From Pilatotrama ljubarskyi (lineage: Eukaryota; Basidiomycota; Agaricomycetes; Polyporales; Polyporaceae): 64,000 nucleotides of DNA. A model generated the notes under the pieces. That model was not told the DNA's origin and did no database searches. It saw only the letters and a program-made list of their open reading frames with translations. The DNA lies in the NCBI GenBank assembly GCA_022385805.1, contig MU277672.1, positions 230,012 to 294,011 of the forward strand, given 5' to 3'. Positions 12,401 through 23,300 of this stretch are shown here, in pieces (the stretch's first letter is position 1; each line of letters opens with the position of its first letter). Made by a program: the position numbers and the translations under genes.

Positions 12401-13555
12401 GACGAACTTCGGGTCGTACTCTGGGCCAACGTTCAGTGCCGCAATCTCTGCTAGACACTTGAGAGTGACGTTCCGGAAATCTGGAGCTTCCAAGAACTAG
12501 ACGCCTATTATCAGCGGAGCACGCGAGCAGAGAGGATGCGAGGATACTCACCCGGTTGAGCAGTAGGTCGATGATGGTGGTCTCAAAGATGTAGCCTAGG
12601 GGAATCCAATTAAGGAACCTGAGAAGCGTTTCCAGCGTCGCCCTGATGAGGGAAGTCTTCTGTGCCTCCTCCAGGATCTCCGAACAGAGCTTGAAGATTT
12701 CCGAGAACTCTCCGCACATCTGGTTCTTCAGATTTTTGACCTTCGCTTGTGTCATTTGTTCCGCGGAGTAGTCGAAGATCTCCTCGGAAAGCAGCTTCAG
12801 TATGACCATGTTGTTCTCGCACAGCGACAGGTTGGTCTTGGACGACTCGACTAGCTCTGGAATGAATGTTGGCCAGTTGTGCGGCCACTCTTGCTTCAAG
12901 ATCTGGAGAGGCGTGCATTATAGTAGCGAAGACGGTTGAGGCGTAGACGAACGTACCTGAACCAGCGCCAGGTTCAACTTGTTCAAGTACGTCTTTTCCC
13001 TCCGCATTGTCGCCTCATCTGACGCGACCTTCACAGTGATACCGACGACGAAGTTGCGAATGCCTTGCGGTCGGAGGGATGAGATGCTATTCAGTCGAGC
13101 CACTAATGTGTAGATTGCGCACCTTGCCGTTGGCCCTCGGGCAGCGACTTCCACCTTGTTGTGATCAGCTTCTCCAGGATTTGCAAGCCAATATACTACA
13201 TAACCTGCATGAGAGCTGCTCGTTTAGGGAGATATGGACATGTTCACCTTCGTTTGTGGGAATGACGAGCGCTCTAGGATATCGGGTACTCTTGTCCATG
13301 CCTCGGGGCTGTCTTGGAATTGGGTCAACACTTGCTGCGCCAGTTGTTGCTGAGATACCAATCGCGCAGCAGCGTAAGATACGATGCGCAGACAGAGCGA
13401 AAACGACGCACCTCCTGACCAGCACCCGAGTAGAACGCCATCACCACTCTGTCCATGAGCGAGACATCGAACTCTTTGGAGAAGTCGAGTATGCCCTGAA
13501 ACACGATGAGTACTGCGCAGCCTGCACGAAGAGGGTACGTGGGGCTGACCTCCAT
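9417..13555 (-). CDS. XPO1: Exportin-1 (CRM1), nuclear export receptor
   Basis: This is the karyopherin that carries leucine-rich NES cargo out of the nucleus with RanGTP. The coding start is ATG 13555 in an exon of just six coding bases (Met-Glu). It is spliced by GTCAGCCC..TTTCAG to [18 protein letters not shown], the usual Crm1 N-terminus. Further conserved blocks are [48 protein letters not shown], then [20 protein letters not shown] and [20 protein letters not shown]. The central groove has a Cys (codon 11537-11539, in [13 protein letters not shown]), the residue alkylated by leptomycin B in human and fission yeast CRM1. The protein ends LEDKDEDI and should be about 1,070-1,080 residues in many exons, normal for the family. 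Identification is certain; some short exons were not individually placed. Confidence 0.96.
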
Positions 13556-14228
13556 GGTGGCAAAGCTATCGATTGACGCGTGCAGCTGTTGTCGTCGTGG
13601 TGGTCGATGTCGAACCCTGCTGACTGAACCAGAAGGCGGAAAGCTGTGGCGGTCAAGTGGGCAGAGGGCGAGATCTATGGGATATAGATCTTGTCTAATC
13701 AGCGAGCCTCGGCATTTACCACGGCATACAGATGTTTAAGCTCCGAAAATCCGGGTAAGAAACTCTCGGCTAGTGACCTTACTAAGCGTTATGACGCCCT
13801 CTGAGGCGTGTTAGCGAGGCATTTCCTCTGATCGTACTGCCACAGGGGGTCCCTTCTGCTGATGTCACGGCGACCTTCCGTCATTTGCTTGAGGTGTTTG
13901 ACTGGAAGCGTACCTGAGTAAATGGTGTATACCGACCGTATCCTTCAGAGTAAAATCACACCTTTTTGACCGATATTCGTAGGCCATATCGTTGAGATGG
14001 CATAAGGAGTCGTTTATAACATGCGTCTTCCCCTCTTCACAAACCTCCGACTGATCATGTAAGATGAGAGTGGAATCGGATGTCTGGACAGTTCAGTCCC
14101 CTACGGTACCAACCATATCCAGAGTTCTACTGTATGAGTAGATAGCCAGGGCGTCATCGCTTTGCACGAGCGAGGATATACTGGTTGTGAAGTCAAGTAA
14201 CGCTTGGATGCACCCAATATCTGTCAAT
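13556..14228. other. XPO1 upstream region up to the mobile element
   Basis: It should contain the XPO1 promoter and 5' UTR. The DNA is less GC-rich than the genes and lacks long open frames. No specific element was recognised. Confidence 0.4.
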
Positions 14229-14669
14229 GGATGACTTCCCGTAAGGATTTAGAGACGTCTCCAAATCTCTAAACCTCTCTAAGCGCCGTGGAGCTCACCG
14301 AAATGGCAGGTCTGCCGAGATACCGAGCGAGATTTAAAGTCCGCAGGTGGGGCCGGCGAGCTGCAGACTAGAGAAGCGCCCAACATCTGGAAGGGGGGGT
14401 CGACCCCCCCTTCTAAACCTCCGGCGACGCTCTAAACTGCTCTAAACGAGCTAAAAGGGAAGGCGCAAGCACATAAGAGGAAGGTAGCCACCTGGGCCAT
14501 CAGCGGTACATTCCATTTGCGTCGCCCCGGAGCAGCTGAGTAAGCTGCACATTCCCGGCGCTCAAGGCTGGGCAGCAGGTGGGGCCAATTTGAAGCTCCG
14601 CTTGTATCTCGCAAGGATCTAAAGTTTAGAGATTTGGAGACGTCTCTAAATCCTTACGGGAAGTCATCC
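14229..14669. mobile_element. Non-autonomous inverted-repeat element (MITE-like), 441 bp
   Basis: The two ends are near-perfect inverted copies of about 45 bp. The left end begins GGATGACTTCCCGTAAGG and continues through AGAGACGTCTCCAAATCTCT; the right end (about 14625-14669) is its reverse complement. Weaker inverted similarity continues inward. The element is flanked by AAT on both sides (14226-14228 and 14670-14672), a plausible 3-bp target duplication. It holds no transposase frame. Internally it has the motif CTCTAAAC several times and a 22-bp perfect palindrome at 14391-14412. It sits between XPO1 and SPC24, ending about 235 bp before the SPC24 start. Superfamily cannot be assigned from a single copy. 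Confidence 0.75.
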
Positions 14670-14904
14670 AATCATACTACTGTAAGTTACGCAGAGGTGG
14701 TGTTCCTACAAATGCGCGAGTTGCAGCGACCGACCCTGCAAGTCTGTGGAAATCACGGCCCCGCTTCAGCGTCAGACAGCGCCGGTGTGACGGACGCGCA
14801 CGTGGGCGTGATCAACCGCGTCGCGATCGAACCCGCGCGCTCCGAGCCGTCGAGTCCTGCTCGGCTCTTCTGCCTCTTCCCCGACCCTCACGCGGATCGC
14901 AGAT

Positions 14905-15802
14905 ATGCCAATTAATATTAAAGATACTGTGTGCGTATGCTCAGTCGCAATCGCGCGTACATCCGGTCTTACCACCCCCGAGTATAGGAAGGCCATCCGG
15001 GAAATGGTGCCCATCATCGACCCCGAGGACGACTACCTCACCATCGCCGCCGCGGAGGAGCAGATGGCCATGACACACGACGCGCGGCAGAAAGATCTGC
15101 ACGACGCGCACGCGAAGATAAAACGTGAGTGGCTCCCGTTGATGCTCTCGCTTCCTGCTCACCTTTTCCTTCATGCTCTCTCCGGAATCGCTCGCATTTC
15201 ACCCGCACTCTCGCCACCGCACGCACCATCTATATACCACCTAACACCTTGTCTGTCTGCACAGAGCTTGCCCGAGTACTCGAAGCAGCCCGCACGTCCG
15301 CAACCCGCCCCTCCACCATTCCCTCCGCCGAAGAGCACGCTGCGCACATGAACGACCTCGACGCAACGCGCCTCTCCCTCGCCAAAGCCATCAACGACGC
15401 CGAGGGCGCGCTCGCAGGCAAGGAGGCCGAGCTGGCACGGCTCAAGGAGGAGACGCGCGCGCTGGAGTCGTCAGACCCGGCGGCGGAGCATGAGCTCGAT
15501 GCGACTGCGTGAGTAGTCTGGTCGAGATGCCGTAATGGGCGTTGGGGTGCTGACGGATGTGTAGGCTGCGCCTGGCGATGTACAAGGGTCTCGGGTTTGA
15601 GCCGATCGTAGACAAGGAAGGGCGGATCAGCAAGATGCTCGTCCGTGCGTACCCCCCATCGCTCTGCTGTATCCCATTTTCTCAATTCTTACTGACCTCT
15701 CCCATAGGCGCAGAGTCCGGTGATGTGCACTGCGTCAAGTTCGACTCACACAAGTCGGACGACGAGTACGCACAACTCCTCTGGAAGCTCTCCTGCTCAT
15801 AG
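14905..15802 (+). CDS. SPC24: Spc24, Ndc80 kinetochore complex subunit
   Basis: Spc24 pairs with Spc25 to anchor the Ndc80 complex to the inner kinetochore. Exon 1 is 14905-14928 (MPINIKDT). A 54-nt intron (14929-14982) joins it to YRKAIREMVPIIDPEDDYLT, which fits the family N-terminus; without splicing the frame stays open but adds 18 atypical residues. A second intron (GTGAGTGG..TGCACAG) leads to LARVLEAARTSATRPSTIPS and a coiled-coil stretch with AGKEAELARLKEETRALESS. Two further introns restore LRLAMYKGLGFEPIVDKEGR and AESGDVHCVKFD, then EYAQLLWKLS, the C-terminal globular domain. About 190-200 residues. It converges on the CAF-1 gene, with 227 bp between stops. Confidence 0.88.
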
Positions 15803-16029
15803 TCCATACTTCCCTGACGCTCTCCGCTCTTGCCCCCGCGTTCCGTGCTGTCTGTCGTCTCTATTCTTATACCTTGGTTATATGCGAGAAGCCGTGTACG
15901 ATAACGATAGAGGCCAACAAGGACGTATACAACATGTAAGATAGGCGACGAAGGAGACCACCTTCCTTTGCTCGCTCCTCGCTACCTTCGGACCTAAACC
16001 CCGGGGTATCCCGCCTGTCTCAATCCCGC

Positions 16030-19000
16030 TCATGTCATCCCATGCTGCGCCTATACACCAACCAATCGTCAGCTCCACGCATCCCGCAATCCGCACGACA
16101 AAGCACAAGTACGCATACGCACCTTGACCTCCGCACGGACGACCCACACCTTCCGCTCGCGACACTTCTCGCCGACCTCCCTTACCTTCGCCTCGATCGC
16201 GTTCTTCTTCACCTTCGGCCCCGCACTTGCTCCCGCCGCCGCTTGTTGAGCGAGCAGCTCGCGGTGCACGGTCTCGACGATGCACTGCAGACTGCTCGTC
16301 GCGAGCGTCTCGATGCGCGCGAGGAGGTGCGGCAGGTGCGCGTCCGGGAAGGGCGTCTTTGGCGCGAGGGCGGTGCGTTTCGGCGTGGGCGTCGCGGATG
16401 GGATGGACGTGGCCGAGGCGGGGGTGGGACGAGAAGACGTGGAGGGGAGCGAGGGCGTGGAGGGTGTGGACTTGGCGATGTGTGGCGGGAGAGGGGGTAT
16501 GACGAAGCCGTCTGCTGTTGTCTGCTGTGGATGGTGCCCATTCGAGTGCTGTTCGACCGGCTGGGAGACAAACGTGAACGGATCGATAGGGAACGGTGTG
16601 TCTGGATGGAGCCGGAACATGCGCGTCAGTCAGCATCGGCGAGAACCGCTCTTGTGAGGCAGACACACCGTTGAATAGCTGTATGCGGTACGCATTGAAC
16701 GGCTCGTACGTGCACCGTCCTACCACAGTCTCCCACTCCGGGCCCTTCGCGAACGGGACGAGGGGCACGATCACCCTCCTCTTCTTGCTCGCCCCATTCC
16801 GCTCCTTCTCCTCCTTCTTCCTCTTCCCGGCCTGCGGCCCCGGGAGCGGCGGGAAGTCGAGCCCAGGCGACCCCGGCCGCTCCTCGATTGGCGTCCCCGG
16901 ATCCTCCACCTCATCATCGTCCACCAACCAGCTATCCAGGTCCGAGTCCTCCTCCCCTTCTTCCCCATCCTCATCCTCCCCATCACCCTCGACGACATCG
17001 TCCGCCTCCCCGCCATCCTCCTCCGCCCACTCCGCGCCGCTGTCGTACCCGTAGTCGACCGCGACGACGTCCCTCGCAAACGGGGTGCGCGGGCCGACCT
17101 CGCGCGAGCTCCGCGTGAAGGTGCCAAAGTAGCCTGGGCGCGCGTCTTCGGCGAAGACGAGCACCTTCGCGGGGATGGCCCGGCGCGAGCGGAGGAGAGC
17201 GAGGAGTCGCCGGACGGTGGTGTCGTCCCCGGCGACTTCGGCTTCGGTGAGCTGGGCGATGAGGCCGCGCACGGAGAGGGGAGAGTAGGTCTTGTATCCG
17301 GTAGGTTGGGAGGGACGTCGGGGTGGGTTAAGTCCTGGGGGGAGGCGGGAGAGGATGTTGCGTAGCCGTTCTAAGAGAAGTCAGCGAACAAATCATGTCA
17401 GTGTCCAGGGACTGACCTAGCGGGCTGAGAGAATCACAGGTGTCGTCCGCCTGCGCATCCGCCATCTCAACGTCCTCGTCCGCCTCGCTCTGTTTCTCGT
17501 CCTCATCATCGTCAATAACGATCACGTTCCCCTCGGTCCTCTCCACCTTCCTCCTCCGCCTCTCCCGCTCCTTGCGCTCCTTGAACCAATTCGCCGGGGC
17601 GAGCTCCGCGTCCTTCTTCAACGCGAACGGCCTGAACGTCCGCTCGAACTCCGACACCTGCGACACGGGCCCTGGGGACCCGACCGAGCCTTCCCGGCCT
17701 CCAGCCCCATACGATTTCGACGGGGACGCGCTGGACCCACCGGCCGATTTCGCCTTGCCGAAGAAGCTGGCCATGAGCGAACGGGACTTGGCTTGCGCTG
17801 CTTGTTCCTTCTTCTCGCGTTCGGCCTTGGCTGCTTTCTTTTCGAGCCGTTCCTTCTCCTATGGGCGACAGACTATGTGAGCCGGGAACATAACCAAGCG
17901 GGGACGTTATATGCACCTTCGCAGCTCTCTCGGCAGCCTTGTCTGGGTCGAGAGGCTTCTTTGGTCGGCCGGGACCTTTCTTCTCACTTCCTTCTTGCGA
18001 AGCATCCTTCGGTAGCTCCGTTCAGCCAAGCTTGTGGATGTACGCAACAAGCCACTCACGTCTACAATCATAGGTGCCGGGGCGCCATTCTCGGAGCCAC
18101 TTTTCGGTTGCAGCGGAGGTGGATGGGCAGGGGGGGCCGGGTCGGTCAAGTCTACTATACTCGTTCCCTGGACGTCGTTGGGCCCAGGTTTGACCTTGAA
18201 AGATGGCTTCGCGCCCGGCTTGGGTCCGATTATAGTGAGCCGTTCAGCTTCAGGAAGCGCGTCAAACAGCGCCTTCACGTCTCTCTTGGCCTACACAAGA
18301 GAAGTTTGGCCTCTCAGTCCTATGGCGAAGGCAGGGAAAACGCACCTGCTGTCTTTCCCTCAGTCGGTTGTCCACCTTCTCCTTCGCATTCTTCGGGAGC
18401 CAATCTCGACATGCGTCTAGGACCTCCCACCGCCAGATCAGCCACGCCGCGGGTACCTTCAGGCCGTCGGCTGGGCATTCTAGACCGTAGTTGACGCGTT
18501 TCGCGATGGACTTGATCGCATCTTCCACGGCAGCTAGAGGGAGTATCGCTGTTGCGGAGTCGTCCTCTTCATCTTCGTCGACTGCTGGGAGGAGTTGTTC
18601 TTGCACGTGTTTGGAAAGTGCCTGCAGTGTCTTGTCGCTGTGGCTGATTCAGTGTCTGTACTGGCGCATTGATGACCACGGGCACACACCTCTCGTGCAC
18701 GAGCTTCGCAATCACTGGCTTGTGCTCGTCAGGCACCGCACTCAGAGGCGGCTCTTTCGCCTCGAGCCTCTGCTCGAGCATTTCACGGAACTTGACGATT
18801 TCTGCACGACAACACGTATGAACGCGCCAGCTACCAGGCGTGTGACGGAGTAGTATTTGGACGCACCCTGCATCGTCTCGGACATCTTCTCGAAGGAAAG
18901 GATCTTCTGCTTCAACACGAGCTTGCCGTTCCTGAGTTCGACGATGGACGGCTTGTCGCCCTTGCCTGTGCAGAATGAGGGCCTGTGACACGTGTAGGCC

Positions 19001-19133
19001 GACGCTGGTGCTCACCGGCGGGCGCGCCCTCGGCGGGGACAACTGCTCCTATCATCGTCGCATGAGCGCAGCAGTGGACTACAAGCCTATCACACACACC
19101 TTTGTTGACGTCTGCGTCGGTCATGACGCTCAT
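16030..19133 (-). CDS. CAC1: Chromatin assembly factor 1 large subunit (CAF-1 p150/Cac1)
   Basis: This CAF-1 subunit binds PCNA and deposits H3-H4 behind replication forks. The start is ATG 19133 (MSVMTDADVNK) or the second ATG at 19124. Small exons give KGDKPSIVELRNGKLVLKQK, then IVKFREMLEQRLEAKEPPLS and KVPAAWLIWRWEVLDACRDW. A Lys/Glu/Ala-rich (KER-like) stretch, EKERLEKKAAKAEREKKEQA, precedes SLMASFFGKAK, which resembles the non-canonical PCNA-binding motif of p150. The conserved core follows: AKVLVFAEDARPGYFGTF, then DYGYDSGAEWAEED and a long acidic run ending DSDLDSWLVDDDEVED. The C-terminus has KKNAIEAKVREVGEK and KVWVVRAEVK; a last intron joins it to AQHGMT and the stop at 16030. The organisation matches the family. 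The gene is divergent from RFC2. Confidence 0.93.
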
Positions 19134-19326
19134 CTGGTGCTGGGTGCCGGGTGCGGGGACGAGCGCGTCGTGGTTGGCGGACGAGGAGCAGGCCAGCCCG
19201 ACGCGCTCTGTCACACCGGCCCACTGGCGTGACAGGCCGTGACGCTTCGCGACCGAGGACGCGTGACAGCGCGTCTCGCTCTCTCTCAGCCACCGTCACT
19301 CGCCTTCAGAGGATTCAGAGAACAGA
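19134..19326. promoter_or_regulatory. Shared 193-bp promoter of CAF-1 and RFC2 with an MCB-like ACGCGT
   Basis: The start codons of CAF-1 (minus, 19133) and RFC2 (plus, 19327) are only 193 bp apart, so they share a promoter. It contains ACGCGT at 19259-19264, the MluI cell-cycle box bound by MBF in yeasts at S-phase genes. Both products act at replication forks, which fits. The hexamer is not rare in GC-rich DNA, so the regulatory role is an inference. Confidence 0.5.
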
Positions 19327-20719
19327 ATGTCGTTCTTCCAGCCACAGCAGTCCCGCACAGCGGCACAGAAACGGGCCGCAGAGCCGCAGCACCAGCCATG
19401 GGTGGAGAAATAGTGCGTAGACATGTCCCTTCAGAAGGACAGCCATCGATGAGCACACCACAGTCGACCGAAGACTATCGACGATGTATCCGCGCAAGAA
19501 CATGCGGTCGCCGTCCTCAGGAAGACCCTCACATCATCGAATGTTAGTAAAGAGGCACCGCAGAATCTGTGCTAGACTCACTCTGAAGCAGCTACCGCAC
19601 ATGCTCTTCTATGGACCGCCAGGAACCGGCAAGACGTCTACCATCCTCGCCCTCGCAAGACAGCTCTTTGGGTGCGCACATTCCCGTCACCCCGAGATGA
19701 TCAACTCACGCTTGCACAGCCCCGACAACTTTCGCTCCCGCGTGCTCGAGCTGAACGCGTCCGACGAACGCGGCATCTCCATCGTCCGCGAGAAGATCAA
19801 GAATTTCGCCCGCCAGACTCCCCGCGCGCAGACCGTCGCGTCCGACGGCAAGACCTACCCGTGTCCACCGTATAAAATCATCATTCTTGACGAGGCCGAC
19901 TCCATGACCCAAGATGCCCAAGCTGCTCTCCGACGTATCATGGAACTCTATGCGCGCATTACGCGCTTCTGTCTTGTCTGCAACTACGTTACACGGTGAG
20001 CTCCGTATGTTGCCTGAAGCACCCGATAATCTGACACCCTCCTCTGTTAGAATCATCGAGCCCCTCGCCTCCCGCTGCTCCAAGTTCCGCTTCAAGCCCC
20101 TCGACGCCACCTCCACCTCCGCCCGTCTCGCCCAAATCGCCTCCGCCGAGAACGTGCCCGTCACGCCCGAAACGATCGACGCCCTCATCAGCACCTCGCA
20201 CGGCGACCTCCGCCGCGCCATCACCTACCTCCAGTCCGCCTCGCGCCTCGCCCTCGCGAGCACCCCGCCCGCGCCCATCACCCCGCGCGACGTCCAGGAG
20301 ATCGCGGGCGTCGTCCCGGATGGTGTTATAGAGGGCTTTGCGGCAGCGTTGGGCGTGGAGAGCGTGGCTGGGGACGGGATGGACGTGGACGTGGACGAGA
20401 GAGGGAAGGTGAAGGCGAAGACGTTCGAGGATGTAAGAAAGAAGGTCAAGGAGATTATCCGGGAGGGGTACTCTGCCTCGCAGATCATCTCGCAGGCGAG
20501 TTGCTCGTTCTCCCTCGTCCAAAGTATCCTGACCCGACAACTCCCCTGATACAGATGCATGACCACATCATCGCGCACCCTACGCTCTCGGCCCGCCAAA
20601 AAGCACGCTGTGCGTTAGTATTTGCCGAAGCGGACAAGGCGCTATGTGACGGTGCAGACGAGGAGCTCTGGATCCTCGAGATCGGCTTGCGCATACACCG
20701 TGCCATGTCCTCGCCGTAG
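19327..20719 (+). CDS. RFC2: Replication factor C subunit 2 (human RFC4 type)
   Basis: This is an AAA+ clamp-loader subunit that opens PCNA. The start at ATG 19327 gives [18 protein letters not shown] and then QPWVEKY, spliced to [21 protein letters not shown] short intron (GTTAGTAA..GAAGCAG) leads to [20 protein letters not shown], containing the Walker A motif. Later blocks are [17 protein letters not shown], the Walker B region [13 protein letters not shown] and the RFC box [17 protein letters not shown]. The C-terminal collar domain follows ([20 protein letters not shown]) and, after a last intron, ends IHRAMSSP. Length and order of motifs are normal. The block around QENVK in yeast is [13 protein letters not shown] here. 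It is divergent from CAF-1 and converges on SSB (331 bp between stops). Confidence 0.95.
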
Positions 20720-21050
20720 CCTTTGTGATCCCCGCACTCCTGTAGCACTAGCATCCGTTTTCATAGTCATCACACCAGCTTCTTGTTTGGGTTTCTTGGA
20801 GTTCGCACACCGAGGGAAGAGCGTGTTCATGCGGGTCGTGACATCAAGGCGTACATATACAGAAGGAAAAGCTTCAATTTTGTACGTGCGAACATGAAAC
20901 GACAACAGGATGCAACAGAAGAAAAAGCGACGACGCCAGACCAGAGCATCAACACATACACATCCTACACGGCCGTCCCCAATCTACACGAGACAGACAG
21001 GCAGGAAACAGGACATGGGAAGGGAGAAAACCGGCGACACGGTCACCCCC
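20720..21050. other. Convergent 3' region between RFC2 and SSB
   Basis: Both flanking genes end here, so it should hold two 3' UTRs and their polyadenylation signals. No gene or repeat was seen. Confidence 0.5.
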
Positions 21051-23109
21051 TCACCGCATGCCAGCGGTCGCCTTTTGGAGCGCACGCTTGATGCCGAGCT
21101 GCGCCTTGCGGAGCTCGTCCGCCGTCGAGTCCTCGATCTCGAGCTTCTCGAGGGCGCGCGCGAGCTCGGCCTCGACCTGCGCCTTAGCATGGCGCTTGAT
21201 CTTCATGCCGATCTCGGGGCTGGTGATCGTGTTCTCGACCTGGTGGATGTAGCTCTCGAGGTCCGCCTTCGCCTCGTGTCGTGCGCTGAAGTCCTTGTCC
21301 GCCTGCTTGTACTGCTCCGCGTCCTTGATCATCTGCTCGATTTCCGCCGACGAGAGGCGGCCGACCGAGTTCGTGATCGAGATCTGCGCCTTGCGGCCCG
21401 ACGCGCGGTCCTGCGCGGTGACCTTGAGCAGGCCGTTCGCGTCGACCTCGAACGTGGTGACCAGCTCCGCCTGGCCGCGAGGCATGGGCGGGATGCCAGT
21501 GAGCTCGAACTCGCCGAGCAGGCGGTTGTCGCGGCACTGCGTGCGCTCGCCCTCGTACACGGGGAAGGTGACGGTCGTCTGGTTGTCCTCGACGGTGGTG
21601 AAGACGCGCGACTTGTTCGTAGGGATGGGGGTGTTGCGGGGGACGACGACACCGAAGATGTCACCCTGCATAGCGACACCGAGAGAGAGGGGAGCAACGT
21701 CGAGGAGGAGGAGGTCCTGGGTCTTGTCCGAGGTCTGGCCGGTGAGGACGGCAGCCTGGACAGCAGCGCCGTACGCAACAGCCTCATCGGGGTTGATGGA
21801 CTTGTTGAGTTGGCGGCCACCGAAGTACTCGGAGACGAGGGACTGGACCTTGGGGATACGGGTGGAGCCACCGACAAGGACGATATCGTCGACCTTCTCG
21901 CGGGGCATCTTCGCATCCTTCAGGACACGCTCGACGGGGTCGAGGGTGGACTTGAAGAGCGCGGCATTGATCTCCTCGAAGCGAGCGCGGGTGATGTTCG
22001 CCGAGAAGTCCTCACCCTGGTAGAGCGAGTCGACCTCGACGGTGGTCTGAGCAACGCTCGAGAGGGTACGCTTGGCACGCTCGCAAGCCGAACGGAGACG
22101 ACGGAGGGCACGGGCGTCGTCGGAGATGTCAAAGCCCGTCTTCTTCTGGAACTCCTTCTTGAAGTGCTCGAGGAGGTTGTTGTCGAAGTCCTCACCACCC
22201 AAGTGGGTGTCACCAGCAGTCGCCTTGACGGCGAAAACACCACCGGTGATGTTGAGGAGGGAAACATCGAAGGTTCCTCCACCCAAATCGAAGATGAGGA
22301 CGTTCTTCTCCGCACTTGACTGGCGGTCGAGACCGTAGGCAATGGCGGCCGCGGTGGGCTCGTTGATGATACGGAGAACCTCGAGGCCAGCGATGGAACC
22401 AGCATCCTTGGTCGCGAGACGTTGGGAGTCGTTGAAGTAGGCGGGGACCCTGGAAGTCAGGTCAGCGTCTATGGCACCGAAGGCGAAAACGCATTTGTAA
22501 CTCACGTAACAACAGCCTTCTTGACAGTCTTGCCAAGCTTGGCCTCAGAAATCTCCTTCATCTTGGTAAGGACCATGGAGGAGATTTCCTGTGGGCTGAA
22601 GGTCTTCTCCTCGCCAAGGTAGTTAACCTTGATCATAGGAGAGCCGTCCTTCTCAATGACCTCGAAAGGCCAGTGCGCCATATCCTTCTTGACATCGGGG
22701 TCGCTAAACGAGAGCGAAAAATCAGCGAGTTGGATCGCCAGCGAGGAAAAAGTATACTGACTCGAATCTCCGGCCGATGAGACGCTTCGCGTCGAAGACG
22801 GTGTTCTTGGGGTTCATCGCCGCCTGGTTCTTCGCGGCATCACCGATCAGACGCTCCTCAGCGGAGAAAGCGACGTAGGAGGGGGTGGTACGGTTGCCCT
22901 CTGCATTGAAACTGTTTGTAAGATGTCCACATAGCGCGAAGGGATGTACTTACGGTCATTGGCAATGATCTCGACGCGGTCGTTTTGCCAAACACCGACG
23001 CAGCTGGAGAACCGGATGAGCCTCGGCCGCACGAACGAGCAAAAGAGCGCACTCACGAGTAGGTGGTACCGAGATCAATGCCAATAGCGCCGTCGAAGAC
23101 GTCCTCCAT
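21051..23109 (-). CDS. SSB1: Ssb-type Hsp70, ribosome-associated chaperone
   Basis: Hsp70 of the fungal Ssb class, which binds nascent chains at the ribosome with the RAC co-chaperone. The start is ATG 23109 ([18 protein letters not shown]), and several small exons follow ([33 protein letters not shown]). The large last exon shows the ATPase motifs [33 protein letters not shown] and [14 protein letters not shown]. The substrate-binding domain follows with [17 protein letters not shown] and [19 protein letters not shown]. It ends [12 protein letters not shown] rather than EEVD, and the C-terminal lid has [12 protein letters not shown], matching the nuclear-export segment known from yeast Ssb. 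These features separate it from the cytosolic Ssa class. About 615 residues. Divergent from MRP4, with 191 bp between start codons. Confidence 0.92.
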
Positions 23110-23300
23110 TTTTGATGAGAAGAGAAAGAGCGAGGAAGGGGAAGAGAGAGAGGAAGTGGGAGAGGGTGAAGCCAAGGCTGGGGCCGACTCGCGAGATGAA
23201 GAGGGAAAAAAATTCGGCTGGGTCTGCTGAGGTAAGCGACTGCCACGCGCGCCAGACGCCCTCCGCCATTCGCCGCCACCGCGTCCGAGCCACAACACCC
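23110..23300. promoter_or_regulatory. Bidirectional promoter of SSB and mitochondrial uS2
   Basis: Only 191 bp separate the two start codons. The segment has purine-rich/pyrimidine-rich runs typical of fungal core promoters. No heat-shock element was identified, in line with Ssb being regulated as a ribosomal-type gene. Confidence 0.4.

Noticed and set aside
15878..16630. Read-through extension of the CAF-1 frame down to 15878
   Set aside because: The frame passes an intron (near 16630-16670) and then leaves the conserved frame. The true C-terminus KVWVVRAEVK lies in another frame and ends at 16030.
20910..22319. 469-codon plus-strand ORF
   Set aside because: It is an antisense shadow of the SSB Hsp70 gene. 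Long antisense frames opposite Hsp70 are a known artefact of its codon use; no domain is present.
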